Shown: positions 10,264-20,640 of the stretch, in pieces
Layout: every line of letters starts with the position of its first letter
Numbering within the stretch: position 1 is the stretch's first letter
Origin: Leptodactylus fallax
Lineage: Eukaryota > Chordata > Amphibia > Anura > Leptodactylidae
DNA length: 64,000 nt
NCBI GenBank assembly: GCA_947044405.1
Contig: CAMRHE010000207.1
Coordinates: forward strand, 1,126,001 to 1,190,000
Direction of reading: 5' to 3'
Position numbers and translations under genes: made by a program
The notes under the pieces: generated by a model
Told to the model about the DNA's origin: nothing
Database searches by the model: none
The model's input: the letters and a program-made list of their open reading frames with translations, nothing else

Positions 10264-10264
10264 T

Positions 10265-10332
10265 AAGTTGTCTGAAAAGTTAGGACCAAAGTGGAATGCC
10301 CAATGCAGATGTGAACAAAGGCTGACACAGTG
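10265..10332. repeat. segment repeated, partly inverted, at 11792-11861
   Basis: AAGTTGTCTGAAAAGTTAG (10265-10283) recurs directly at 11792-11810. The next block, 10302-10332, recurs as its reverse complement at 11831-11861 with about 29 of 31 bases identical. See the finding on this rearranged duplication. Confidence 0.8.
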
Positions 10333-10539
10333 TTAACACAATTGTTAAAATGCATTTCCTTCCAGATTTTTCAAATGGAAAAAGTATTATGAACATGTTC
10401 TATAAATGTGGAGCAAAGCAATCACATGCATACAAATATTCCAAGTATGAATACATAGGCATACATGTGGTGTCCAGTCATGCTTCCCCCTTTCAATATC
10501 AAGATCAGCAGTTTGAGGTGGCAGCTGTGCTCCAGTGAG

Positions 10540-10785
10540 CTATGTTTCCACTTCACAGACCATGTCACGTTCATTGCTCACATGGCCTGCTTGTCTGTTT
10601 TGCCAACTGAATGGGGATGAACTGCAATACCAAGCATAGCCACTGTACAATGTATGGCACTGTGTTTGGTAAATAATAAAGAGGCTGCAGCGGTCATCCA
10701 AATGCTGCAGTCTCTTCAAATAGCTAATTTCTGGGGGTGCCAAGAGTTGGAACCCCATTGACCTGACATTGACGACCTATAAAGG
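10540..10785. repeat. GGGGTTTTCC-type MITE fragment
   Basis: Contains the internal signature of this family, GAACTGCAATACCAAGCATAG with TGTACAATG and GGCACTGTGTTTGGTA. Copies with the same core are at 35656-35966, 45641-45930 and 51592-51959. The AAGGGGTATCC end lies at 10784-10794. Confidence 0.55.
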
Positions 10786-11059
10786 GGTATCCAGTAGGAA
10801 AAAAAAATTGGCAAAGCGTTCTGATGCATCCCGGTCCAGATTGGTATTTAATTTCCCGTCCTATCATGACGCACAATAAATGCTGAGAAATATTTGCTCA
10901 ACCAATCAGTGGCTGCAGTGGTGACCTGTGTCAGCCATTGGCTAAGTGTGCATTTCCTGTTAGTTGAGACAGGACCAGGAATTAGTGACTATATGATAAA
11001 ATGGAAGCGATTGGGGATCACTTTGCCAAAATGCTTTACCTGCTGAACAACCCCTTTAA
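10786..11059. mobile_element. TTAA-type MITE
   Basis: The left end AAAGGGGTATCCAG is matched at the right by CAACCCCT followed by TTAA (11056-11059). The interior holds CCAATCAGTGGCTGCAG and CAGCCATTGGCTAAG in inverted relation. The left TTAA is degenerate (CTATAAAG). Confidence 0.55.
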
Positions 11060-11264
11060 AGGGTACCTGAGTTTTTATGAAAAGCTGAAATATCTGCTGA
11101 GCCTTGCTGGGCAGTCTGCTTCATACATGTTTTTTTTTTCTGCTGCAAAATAATCACATTTCACATTTGTCTCTGAAGTTGTGTTCGTGTACAATAAGGA
11201 GCAGTCTGTCCTCTCCCTTATCCATTACCGATGCTTCTGGTTTCTTTACATGTAATTCTGCCTG

Positions 11265-11456
11265 GAGTAGGAAAAGCAGGACTTTTCTCACCACATTTTT
11301 CGTGCGAAATCCGGAAGGAAAACTGGAGGATCCAATTATAGTCTATGGGGTCTGCAGGTTTCTGCGGGTTTTTAATCGGATTGGGTTCCCGTTTTTTGGG
11401 TCCCCAAGCAGACCCGAAAAATGGAAACCCCAACGCAGGTGTGAAACTAGTGTAAC
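11265..11456. mobile_element. TTA-type MITE, left end missing
   Basis: GCAGGACTTTTCTCACCACATTTTT, ATTATAGTCTATGGGGTC and CGTTTTTTGGGTCCCC are the standard right half of the family, ending CGCAGGTGTGAAACTAG. The left terminus is not present in recognisable form. A 170-codon ORF running through it (11104-11616) is accidental. Confidence 0.6.
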
Positions 11457-12056
11457 TTGTGAGATTTGCAGAATGTTCAATGCTTTGCACAGAGAAAGCA
11501 GTTCGCAGAGGTATGTGGAGGCTGTGAGGAGAACCAGCCCCTCCCCTCTCCATTCACTGTGTGAAGACAGGACAGAACCTCCCCTTACACTCACTATAAA
11601 GACATCTTGCTTTTGACTGGTATCTCCGGATGGACCTATATTAGCAACAGGGAGTGAACTGCAAATTAACTAGAAGGAAGACACCTAGTGGTAGGAGCTT
11701 TAGAGAGGTTCCTCAGGCAGAAAGCAGCCACATTTTTAATCAAAGTGCATTACATTTTGGTTGAGAATCACATGCCCTATTAAATGAGACCAAGTTGTCT
11801 GAAAAGTTAGTGACCATTTCACAATAATTTCACTGTGTCAGCCTTTGGTCACATCTACATTGGAATTCTACCTCTCTGTCTGTCATAGGAGATAAAAAAC
11901 AGAATTCAAGCTGGGGAAGGATTCATCATTCATCACATGATGGACACCAATGGCACCTCAAAATTTTTAACATAAACTGCAGCAGAGACACCACTGCAAA
12001 TGTGAACAGAGTCTTAACTGTTTTTCTTACTCACATATTGTAAAAAATATATACAT
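11457..12056. other. mostly unclassified sequence
   Basis: Contains the partner of the rearranged duplication (11792-11861) and a possible MITE end, CAAATGTGAACAGAGTCTTA (about 11998-12017). No gene recognised. Confidence 0.4.
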
Positions 12057-13060
12057 AGTGTAGGGAACTGCCATTTCTACTAGTATATAATGTATCTGGC
12101 TTCTTTGCCCCTGCAGTTTGGCTTCAGAGACCCCAGGCATTCAGTGCAAGTTTTGTTTTGTAAATACAGTGAGTCAGACACATGTGAGGCAGAGCTGCTG
12201 GGGGGAGAGATGTGAGCAGAGCTGCTGAGACAGACATGTTATGTCTGGGGGAGTCTAAGAGCCACTTGTTCCTCTTTACTTCACAGTATATAGTTAGGTA
12301 TGTGTTACCCCCTATATACTAACAGGACCTAGCTAGTAACCGTAGTTAGGGATCCTATATATATATATATATATAGTTCAGGGCAGTGATAGGTTAGGCT
12401 TCCGAAGGCCAACTAGCTAGTTAGAGGCCCGGTGGCACTAGTAGTTTAGCTGGCAGGTTAAGGACTCAGTGTTAGGGTAGTCAGGCCTGCATCTACTGCC
12501 GTCACCGTCGCCCTGTTTGCTGCCTGTGAAGAATCTCACCATCATCATCATCTCCTGATCGGGTGTCTGTCATCTCCTGGAAGAATCCGAGGATCCACAG
12601 TCATCCACAGGGGCCCCTGCATCTCTTCTGTTGCCTGGAGGTATTGTGCACTGGACTCTTGCTATATATCTATATATATACCCGGGTATATAACCTAAGA
12701 TGGTTGAGGACTTGCTGGTTGTTGTAGTATTGCTGTGTTCTGAGTATATTTTATGTATGTATTATTACCCTGTTGATTCTTATAAAGCTACTGTTATAAC
12801 CTTATGTGGTATCTGTATGTATTCTTCAGACTGTGAGATTAGTACAGTGATCCTTGTTAAGGCTACTAACTGTACTTCATGGGTAAGTCCCAGGAAGAGA
12901 TCCTCCCTGTAATACAGAGGCTCTATCCTGGGTGGAGGCACTGATATATTTCATATATGTTCCCACTCTTCCCTTCAGCGAAGGCTTCAGGTCCCATTAT
13001 ACACACAGGTCAGCGCCAGAGTCTGTTGCGGGAGGGATAATACTCATACCCCCCCCCCAA
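12057..13060 (+). mobile_element. possible LTR plus leader
   Basis: The block opens TGTAGGGAACTGCC and an LTR-like unit could end near 13009 at ATTATACACACA, giving TG...CA termini. It is followed by GGTCAGCGCCAGAGTCTG, which resembles the primer-binding leader placed just after an LTR in Gypsy-type elements. TA-rich TATA-like stretches lie at 12357-12374 and 12661-12680. There is no gag or pol and no proven TSD. It could also be unrelated non-coding sequence. Confidence 0.3.
12357..12374. repeat. (TA)n microsatellite
   Basis: Nine TA units inside the LTR-like block. Confidence 0.85.
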
Positions 13061-13148
13061 ATAGGGCTACAATAGTATAGCTGAATATTCTTACTACTAC
13101 TACTAGTGTATAAAATAGTTTAGTATCGTGTCAGCAAAAAAAAAAACA

Positions 13149-13327
13149 TGCAATGTTTGATACTTTTGTGACTAAAAGGCAATACTATTGTTGGTATGAC
13201 ACCTTTATTGGTTTACCAGAAAAATTACATTTGCAAGCTTTCAGGCTCCTTCTTCAGGCATTTACAAATGCATTCATCGCACCTACAATACTTTAGAATT
13301 TTTGACACAAAAGTATCAAACATTGCA
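13149..13327. mobile_element. MITE with 22-bp perfect TIRs
   Basis: The TIRs at 13149-13170 and 13306-13327 match perfectly over 22 bp; the left one begins TGCAATGTTTGATACTTTTG. The interior contains CAAGCTTTCAGGCTCCTTCTTCAGGC, a block I associate with a common amphibian repeat. It has no ORF. Confidence 0.7.
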
Positions 13328-13329
13328 CT

Positions 13330-13705
13330 AGATGTTTGTGTAAAGTGTTATGTCACCATTGTTTAAGTGTCTCCTAGTTCCTTTTGGGTTATCAATCTAC
13401 TGCTAGACTATAGAGGGAGTGCTGATAGTAGACAATAAAAGCTTCCTAGAAAGTTGTATGTAAAGGGCAGCAGTGAGGGCTGCAGGTGATATGAGCTACA
13501 CGTGGGCGGAGGGTGTGGGCTGTGCCACATAACTTGTGTCATAAGAGCTAATGAGTAACAAGTCATGATTCATGGTGATATTAGGTAACCTTAACCGACA
13601 AGGACTGCTCCCCTCTCCTGTATCTTTCATTTGGTTATCTGCAGACTTTAGGGAAACCTAATTTCTTGTATGAGTCACATTAACGCCTTTGTACATATTG
13701 TTATA
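13330..13705. other. unclassified non-coding sequence
   Basis: No gene, RNA or repeat recognised. Confidence 0.4.
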
Positions 13706-14383
13706 TTAAAGTGTAATGACTTTCAGACAACTTTTGATTTTCTGGCAGTATTTGTGTCATAAATAAATTTTGTAATATACTTTATTAACATCTTTTGTCT
13801 CCTTTCTGTGAAATCCTGCATTTTTCACTCTTCCCCTTGTTTCTGTACTGAGAGCTGTTCCTGCCTCTCACTGAATGTTACTGTGTATGGAGTACGGGGC
13901 TGTGTAATATGTAGAGAAAATGAGGCTGGGGGAGGATCACTGCAAACAGTTATATATTGGACATTGTAAAACTACACAATAGTAATATTGTGTCATAGGA
14001 AAGAGGAGATTCTCTTCTTTTATGTGACACTAAAGTTGCAGAGATATCTATATTATTTCCAGAGATATCACTGGTTGAAAACACAGTTGGGATTAGGATT
14101 TTTATATCATATATATTCTACAACTGCACATAAATATCCTGATCCCGACTGTGTTTTCAACCAGTGATATCTCTGGAAATAATTTAGATAGCACTGCAGA
14201 GATTCTCCTCTTACAGAGTAAATCCCTATAGTCAATTGATTAATCCACTTCCAGGAGGATTAACAGAGGAACAGCACAATGCAGTTTTTAAGAAAAGAAA
14301 AGGTGCTCCAGAGTTGTTATTTCACAGGGAATGGCAGTTTTAATAAAATAGGCATGGAAGACAGAATGAGAGGTTCTCTTTAA
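13706..14383. mobile_element. probable TTAA-type element with inner palindrome
   Basis: Bordered by TTAA at 13706-13709 (followed by AGTGTAATGAC) and TTAA at 14380-14383 (preceded by GAGAGGTTCTC). A strong palindrome lies at about 14050-14180: CCAGAGATATCACTGGTTGA pairs with TCAACCAGTGATATCTCTGG, and the arms extend outwards. The left half (TTTTGTAATATACTTTATTA...) looks like a frequent frog repeat. The TIRs are weak, so the borders are tentative. Confidence 0.5.
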
Positions 14384-14526
14384 ATGCTGTGTCTTCATAC
14401 TTGGCCATATCATCATGGGAAAGGAAAGCTCAGTTTTCTATGAAAGAACAGGAAGAATATTGCATTATATTACAGCTGTTAATGTCATTTGGGACCTCGT
14501 GTTAAGTGGAACTACAGCCTTTTTAC

Positions 14527-14704
14527 CAGAGACATAACATGAAAATACTGGGCCCCAATACAAAATCTGTACCAAACCCCCAATTATAAAGTATTGTTTA
14601 TAGTTCTGGTCTCCCTATAATGGAAAGAGGCACTCCTGGTCCCCCTAACGCGCCTTGGCCCAAGTGCATCCGTACCCTCTGCACCTCTTCAAGTTACACC
14701 CCTG
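14527..14704 (-). mobile_element. short hAT-like element
   Basis: The right end reads GTTACACCCCTG, which as its reverse complement CAGGGGTGTAAC is the hAT-type terminus also seen at 34342-34353. The left end CAGAGACATAACATG is its degenerate inverted partner. An 8-bp TSD is not convincing here (CTTTTTAC versus CCTTTCGA). Confidence 0.5.
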
Positions 14705-14814
14705 CCTTTCGATGAAGCTCATACTGAAACTGAGTATATGTATGCAAATGAGCTACCTCCAAAAGCTGGCGCTAGAGCAAGGTTTTCCTTTTCCATCAAG
14801 GAGAACTTCCGTTA

Positions 14815-14988
14815 TATTCACACTAGCGTTCGGCTTTCAGGTCTGCTTGGGGACCTGAAAAACGGAAACCTAATCCGCTTAAAAAACGGTTATTCTATCA
14901 AGTCTATGGGGTTCGCCGGGCTTACGCCCAAAAAATATGGAGAGAAAAGTCCTTTTCTCTTTTCTCTCCGCATTTTTAGGCTACATTC
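14815..14988. mobile_element. TTA-type MITE fragment
   Basis: TTCACACTAGCGTTCGG, then GGGGACCTGAAAAACGGAAACC, then AGTCTATGGGGTTCG and TTTTCTCTCCGCATTTTTA. This is the left two-thirds of the family. The right end is replaced by the next MITE, which begins at 14989. Confidence 0.7.
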
Positions 14989-15529
14989 ACATCTGCGCGG
15001 GAGTTTCTGTTGGAGACTCCCTCGCAGTGTCCATCTGAAAATCGGTGGAGGAAATAGTCCTGCACAGAAGGCTTTTTCCTCTGATGATTTCAGTTTTAGA
15101 CTAAGGCCCCATGTAGCAAAATGCATAAAAAAAAAATGCTGCGGAAAAAAAATGCAGTGGAAACGTATCATGTTTTTTTCCGCAGCATTTTCAGAGAGTT
15201 TTTCTCTGCAGACTTTCTGCCCTTATTAAACCTATAGGGAATACGCCAGCATTTCCACAGGTATACTTGACATGCTGCGATTTTGCACTGCAGATTTTTT
15301 TCTGCAATGTGGGATGGGATTAGCCAGAATCCCATTCACTTTGCCGGTAATGTAAAACGTAACGTGGGGCTTCAGCCTTAAAGCGACAGACAACCAACAG
15401 ACCCCATTATAGTCAATGGGATCCATCGGACTATGTGTGTTACCGCTATTTTAGCAGTCCGCCTCTCTATTGTTCTAGGCTTCTGATGGACCAGAACAAC
15501 AGAGAGGCAACGCTAGTGTGAACCTAGCA
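14989..15529. mobile_element. TTA-type MITE interrupted by another
   Basis: It starts GGCTACATTCACATCTGCG after TTA and ends CGCTAGTGTGAACCTAGCA before TAA. It is split by a complete second MITE at 15099-15377. The inverted-repeat arms are visible as ATCGGTGG and CATCGGAC regions on either side of the insert. It is one of several nests. Confidence 0.65.
15099..15377. mobile_element. nested TTA-type MITE, GCCCCAC subfamily
   Basis: Starts GACTAAGGCCCCATG and ends AACGTGGGGCTTCAGCC. It is flanked by a direct TTA/TTA duplication (15096-15098, 15378-15380). Inside, TTTTTTCCGCAGCATTTTC and GCTGCGGAAAAAAAATGC form a hairpin. It is closely related to 41163-41412, with which it shares TGCAGACTTTCTGCCC and TTGACATGCTGCG. 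Confidence 0.75.
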
Positions 15530-15535
15530 TAATTT

Positions 15536-15949
15536 GTATATTCTTAGCAGAGTATGTATGTTGTATAAGACACTGCACACTGGAAGGTGCCCTACAAAGA
15601 GAGACGTACTACCCCTTCTGAGGTGAGTATCTGTGACATGACAAAGTAATCTAGTTCACATTGTTGTTGTTTTCCATTTTAGGTTTTAGAAATCTTTTAA
15701 TCATGATTGAGTTTCTCATGAACTTATGGTGGGCTCGTGCTGATATACAGCAGCCAATCTGAACAAGCAGAGCCAAAAATGTGAGGGACAAAGTAGCAGT
15801 GCCTGAACCTATGATAAGCCAGGTGGTGAATTTCAGACTACTTCAGTTTCCCTTTAGCCCATGGAATCAACATGTAATCACTCCTAGGACCTGCACCTAT
15901 CTCTAAAATAAACCCCAAAAGCCTCCGAGCCCCCGCTCTTATATGGCCA
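15536..15949. other. unclassified non-coding sequence
   Basis: No gene or repeat recognised. Confidence 0.4.
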
Positions 15950-16076
15950 CAATGGTCGGGCTTACAAAAACAGTGTAGAACAGTGAGCTACGTTGTTTCT
16001 GTAACTCTCATTCACTGCTATGGGAGTTGCGGAAACAGTGTAGCTCAGTGATGCTGTTTTTGCAAGCCCGACCATA
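15950..16076. repeat. palindromic element
   Basis: ATGGTCGGGCTTACAAAAAC (from about 15952) pairs with GTTTTTGCAAGCCCGACCAT (ending 16076). The inner arms CTACGTTGTTTCTGTAACTC and GAGTTGCGGAAACAGTGTAG continue the pairing. This is typical MITE architecture. It sits next to the TTA-type MITE at 16093. Confidence 0.7.
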
Positions 16077-16092
16077 GAGGACAGTCTTCTAT

Positions 16093-16335
16093 GGCTGGAT
16101 TCACACCAGCGCTCTCACTCCTTTCGGGGATTCCGTCCCTGATTCCGCTTGAAAAATGCAAGCAGGACTTTTCTCTCTGCATTTTTCAGGTGGAAACCTG
16201 GTGGACCCCATTATAGTCTATGGGGTCCGCTGGTTTGTGCGGGTAACCGCTTTTTAAGCGAATTGGGTTTCCATTTTTCGGGTCCCCAAGCAGACCCAAA
16301 GAACGGAATCTCGAACACTAGTGTGAACTCAGTGT
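16093..16335. mobile_element. TTA-type palindromic MITE
   Basis: GGCTGGATTCACACCAGCGC on the left and CGAACACTAGTGTGAACTC on the right. Inner signatures are GCAGGACTTTTCTCTCTGC, ATTATAGTCTATGGGGTC and CGGGTCCCCAAGCAGACCC. The TSD is eroded. Confidence 0.7.
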
Positions 16336-16918
16336 CAGTGAGGTCGGAGTCAGGTAAGAGCCAGGGCATGGAGGTTAGGGGCATTTACAGCAGAGATACT
16401 CTGGGACCCACAGGTATCAGACATTATAGGATATACCATAAATGTAATTTATAGGAAATCCAGCTTAATGTAACAAGTATATTTAGCAAGAAGGCTTAAA
16501 GCTGGACCCTGAGCCTATTGAGATGACATGCACAGTATCTGAGGCATCCCTGGTTTTCCTATCATCAGATGCAGCATTTGTTATCTGTTACAGGAGACAG
16601 AGCTGTGCTTTTGCAGGATGTGCTGTTTTCAATTTGCTTCTGTTTCCAAGAAAAAAAGCTCAGTCATCCAGAAAAATGCAGTTTTTCCTGCTCAGATGTG
16701 TAGTTATTATTAATGAGAGGTTCCAGGAGTTGTTGTATTACCACCACCCCTATGCTAATTTTCCCCAGGGGACTCCCATTGTGTGGCAGACTTCACAAAG
16801 GGAGTAATTAAAGCTGAATGTAAGAATGAATAAGTAAATAGAAATAACCGAGAGGAAGCAGAAAACGTGCACTTAATGGAACAAATACATGTTAAGTGCT
16901 ATACTCTACTAGACCGAC
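16336..16918. other. unclassified non-coding sequence
   Basis: No recognisable gene. The 94-codon ORF at 16523-16807 has no known motif or splice context that I could support. Confidence 0.4.
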
Positions 16919-18032
16919 TTAAAGGGCTTGTCTGTAATGTTACTATTGATGACTTATCCTTAGAATAGGTCATCAATATCATATTGGGGTGGCTCTGACA
17001 CCCAAAACCTCCACCAATCACCTGTTCTCAGCACATGGTAGGGAGCCAGAAGCAGATGGCTCCTTATAGCGTGCACTGGCCATGCAACACACTCCAATTC
17101 CCCCAACTGTTACTCCAGGTAGAATCACTTCCCCCAACTCTGACCTACCCAAGGACAGGACAGCTGGATCCCCACTTCTTGAGTGTAATAGTGTTGTGGC
17201 CAAGAAATACTACTCATACAGGCATATTGTCATTCGGCACTAGCATTGGTTACTCAGCAGTCAGAAACAACCAGGATCAATGACAATGACAAGCATTTGT
17301 AATGCCATATTCTCACACAAGGGTCTGAAAGTCCAGGGAATGTTGTGGAGTAGGAGAGATAAAGGCGCTCATGCCCAACTCCCACAAGGGTCAGTTGTTT
17401 GTACAGGGAGCCAATTTACCTATCAGTATAATTTTGGCATATGGGAGGAAACCCACACAAATACAGGGAGAACATACAAACTCCATGCAGATGCTGCCCC
17501 TGGTTGGATTTGAACCCAGGACCCCAGTGCTGCAAGGCAAAAGTCGTAACCACAGAGCTCATGGCTCTAAGGCATCAGGCTGTAGCGAATGAAGATGTAC
17601 GTTGAGTGGCACCACCCGCTGCATTCAAATGGGTGCAACCTAGTTTCACCTGTGTTGGAAAGTTATTGTGCTGCTCTCTCTCCAGAAGGTACCAGACCAA
17701 AGTAGACGGGATGACTCAATACAGTCAGAATACAATTAAAGTGACAGTGTTACATCATACAGTGCAATAAGTCACCAACATATTCAGTACAATACACAAT
17801 AGGATGCACAAAAAACAAGTCAATATGCACAGGCGCATCTTGGAATGAAAGTCACCCACCTAAGGACCTTTTGTGCAAGATGGTGACACCTTACAACAAC
17901 TGCTTCCAGCTCCGTACACTGTGATCTGAACAGATGATGGTGGGGGTGCCGGGTATTGGACCCCCACAATCTGATATTTCTGAACTATTCTAACAATAGG
18001 CCATCAATATCCAGTCTTAGAGATCCCCTTTA
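16919..18032. mobile_element. TTAA-type MITE interrupted by a SINE
   Basis: Left TTAA (16919-16922) with AGGGCTTGTCTG and right GAGATCCCCT before TTAA (18029-18032). Both ends carry the family signature of mirrored ATGACTTATCC / GGTCATCAATATC and GGCCATCAATATCC, next to GGACCCCCACAATCTGATA. The body is enlarged by inserted sequence including the SINE at 17390-17575. The original element was probably 300-400 bp. Confidence 0.6.
17390..17575 (-). mobile_element. tRNA-derived SINE (minus strand)
   Basis: On the minus strand the head begins near 17575 (GAGCTCTGTGGTTACGACTT), followed by GGGTCCTGGGTTCAAATCC (B-box region), CATGGAGTTTGTATGTTCTC, GGGTTTCCTCCCATATG and CTGATAGGTAAATTGG. It is the best-preserved B box among the window's SINEs. 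The tail runs to about 17370. Confidence 0.75.
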
Positions 18033-18799
18033 AGCAGCAGTGGGGCACTTTATTAGGCCTTCGCTATTATTGTACAGTCCCGAGTGTCACTTACCATCTC
18101 CGCAGTCCAGCACTGAACCCTGCCAGCAGATGTAGAAATTCAGTGTGACCCCCCATCACATTAGCAAGGCATTGCAATTTGCTCCTCATTCCATAGATAA
18201 CAGGACTCCTACTATAAACAGTGTCTATAAAATGCCTAATGACAATCTCACAGGACCCCCGAGGGAGAGTTACTGCAGCTGCATCTCCCTCCTCACTATC
18301 TAGTACTTACCGTTTGCAGATTAGATCTCCTCCAGATTGAAGAAAGCTGTTCATACTTTGCCACCTAGTGTAAGAATCTACTCTATAGTCAATGTCCAAC
18401 CCTTTAACAAGCCTTGTAACATGACTATGGACATTAGCCAAAAAGTGAGCCTTCTTCAAAGCTAGTCTGAGGTTCTTACCCCTCATCAGTACATACATGG
18501 CCCTTGGTTGGCTAGGTAAGAGACCTTAATGTAGGTCTTGAGCAGTACTGTTTTTCCTTGCAGAGAGTACAAGAGGTCCTGGAAGAGAAGTGATCTACTT
18601 AATGTTTTCCTAAGAGCCATTGCCTGGCCTATATTATTCCTTATACTTGCTCTCCACAAGGAGAAACAATACTCCCCGAGACCTAGTATGTACCGTGTCC
18701 TTCTTGAAGGACTACACTTTGAAGACTGAGGAGGTTTCTGCACATTTAAATACAGGCTGCAGGAAAGGAAAGGGGTAATATAGTCTGCTGAAATGATTT
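18033..18799. other. unclassified sequence, possibly an old repeat
   Basis: An ORF on the minus strand (18486-18812, 108 codons) contains a FSLWRASIRNNIGQ-like stretch but no domain I can name. The text around 18540-18730 (TTTTTCCTTGCAGAGAGTAC) has the look of an old interspersed repeat. Not assigned. Confidence 0.3.
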
Positions 18800-18911
18800 C
18801 TATTTTCTTCATTCACTTTATTTTGTTAGTTGACAAAACAGACAATTAACACTTCTATTTTCAAAAACATTCTTACTTTGCCGCAATGTTTCCACACTTT
18901 TGCACAATACT
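18800..18911. mobile_element. half copy of the 3698/38294 Tc1 family
   Basis: TCACTTTATTTTGTTAG...AATTAACACTTCTATTTT...ACTTTTGCACAATACT matches the right arm of the element at 38294-38805. The left arm and transposase segment are absent. It shows the arm sequence that is missing from the copy at 3698-4326. Confidence 0.75.
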
Positions 18912-19443
18912 CTATATTTTATTAATTTCATGGAAGTAATCCGTGTTTATAGCTGGCAATTTTCCTTAATACGCCACATACTGAGACAAAATCTTTTGGT
19001 TTGGGTTTTCCAGGCATCGTGACATCCTTCCCACTATTACTACTCATGATTTATTGGTATACAAGTATGTGTCTTGTCCCTGTAGGCAAGAAATAGAGTC
19101 TATGAAATCATCTCTTATAGCAAACAATCCATCATGTCTGTTCTGTGGCCACACATCTCACTAAACACATGATAAAGACCAAAGACGATAGAAATGACTT
19201 CTAGCGACTCCTCAGTAAAAATCCTCCGGAAGATGTTATTGTATTGTGTTGATGTACAGACTGATCAGGTACAGTTTTGTTTGATGGACATCTTTGGTGA
19301 TAACTGAGATTCCTTTAGTAAATATTCATTAATGGATGATTTATTCATGAGCTGTGTGTGTTAGGCGACATGCAGATATAGTGTGTTTGGTAACGCAGTA
19401 GGTCGGTGCCTGTGCTGTATTTCTTGGCTACAGAGATAAGTTA
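18912..19443. other. unclassified non-coding sequence
   Basis: Nothing recognised. Confidence 0.4.
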
Positions 19444-19677
19444 GGCTAGGTTCACATCTGCGCCAGGCTCTCTGTCGTTCGGGTCGACCCGAACGACGGA
19501 GTGCTGGACTGCTAACAAAGTGGTTACCCACAGACACCATCGGACACCAGCGGACCCCATAGACTATAATGGGCGTCTGCTGTTTTCATACTGAAGCAGC
19601 AGAGAAAAATCCTCCGTGCCGGACTTTTCTCTCTGCCGATTTCTGGCAGTTTCTGCTGCGCAGATGTGAACTTAGCC
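19444..19677. mobile_element. TTA-type palindromic MITE
   Basis: GGCTAGGTTCACATCTGCGC at the left and GCGCAGATGTGAACTTAGCC at the right, a near-perfect TIR, flanked by TTA and TTG. GTTCGGGTCGACCCGAAC at about 19480 is an internal perfect palindrome. Confidence 0.8.
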
Positions 19678-19747
19678 TTGTGTGGTCACTGTATTGTATC
19701 TATATAACTTTGGACAGTGTATGACTGCTTTATTTGGTACTCTATGG

Positions 19748-20045
19748 CAGCGGTCCCCAACCTTTTTTTCACCTTTTTGGGCGGGGCTTTGGTCATATGG
19801 GAGAGGGGTTATACATCAATCAGCGCTGTAGACCTGGGGTTGCTGGCGGGACCTCAGTGTACAGCGCTGTAGACCAGGTCCCCGCCGTTAGCTATGCCAG
19901 GAGCTAGATCGCCGACCTGCCCCACCACGCCCCACATAATGTGCTGGGAGCCGCATCTACTGAGGCCAGCCCGCCGCCCCGCCGGACCAGCAAAAGACCC
20001 CCAACAGCCCGGTCCTGGTCCGTGGCCTGTGGTTGGTGACCCCTG
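19748..20045. mobile_element. hAT-type non-autonomous element with 8-bp TSD
   Basis: The termini CAGCGGTCCCCAACC and GGTTGGTGACCCCTG are inverted repeats with the CAG/CTG ends usual in hAT elements. The flanks are CTCTATGG (19740-19747) and CTCTGTGG (20046-20053), an 8-bp duplication with one difference. The interior is GC-rich and non-coding. Confidence 0.85.
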
Positions 20046-20131
20046 CTCTGTGGTATTGTTATTCTAACTTCAATACACGTAATGTAAGCTATAGTGAAAT
20101 TGTAGCTATGTGCGTGCCCAAAACTATCTTA

Positions 20132-20351
20132 GGCTACGGCCCCACGTTGCGGAAACTCAGCTTTTTTTGTTGCAGATTTTGCTGTGTTTTTTGGAGCCAA
20201 AGCCAGAAGTGGATTTAGCAGCAGGTAGAAGTATAACAGCTTCCTAGATATTTCCCATTCCTTTTGTAGTCATTCTTGAGTTTGGCTCAAAAAACACAGC
20301 AAAATCTGCAACAAAAAAAAGCTGCATTTCGGCAATGGAGAGCCTCAACCC
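20132..20351. mobile_element. TTA-type MITE, GCCCCAC subfamily
   Basis: GGCTACGGCCCCACGTTGCG at the left. The inner arms TTTTTGTTGCAGATTTTGCT and AGCAAAATCTGCAACAAAAA pair perfectly. The flanks are TTA/TAA. Copies are at 40079, 42081, 43861 and 54721. Confidence 0.8.
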
Positions 20352-20353
20352 TA

Positions 20354-20640
20354 AGGGGTTTTCCAGTCAATTAAATTTTCATACTAATGACCGATCCACG
20401 GGATTGGTCTGAGCCCTGGACCCTGAGACTCTGCCACATAAAATACACCTAAATGGCTTTAGGCAAGTTGGAGATCCATTACATGTTTTGCATTGGGGCC
20501 TAGGAGCTTCAAGTTATTCCTCTGGTCATCAGTATCTGATATGTGGGGATATGACTTCCGGACCCCACACAGATCAACCTTACCAGCAGCCTCCAAGTTC
20601 TGATCTGTGTGGGGTCCTATGAGATTTGCTTTTCAGTCCT
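20354..20640. repeat. GGGGTTTTCC-type MITE with hairpin
   Basis: It starts AAGGGGTTTTCCAGTC, directly after the previous MITE. ACCCCACACAGATCA (about 20564) and TGATCTGTGTGGGGT (about 20600) form a strong hairpin. The right TTAA end is not clear. Confidence 0.5.

Noticed and set aside
11104..11616. 170-codon ORF
   Set aside because: It reads through the middle of a TTA-type MITE and has no recognisable domain.
14738..15229. 163-codon ORF
   Set aside because: It spans three adjoining MITEs. The peptide is a by-product of their palindromes.
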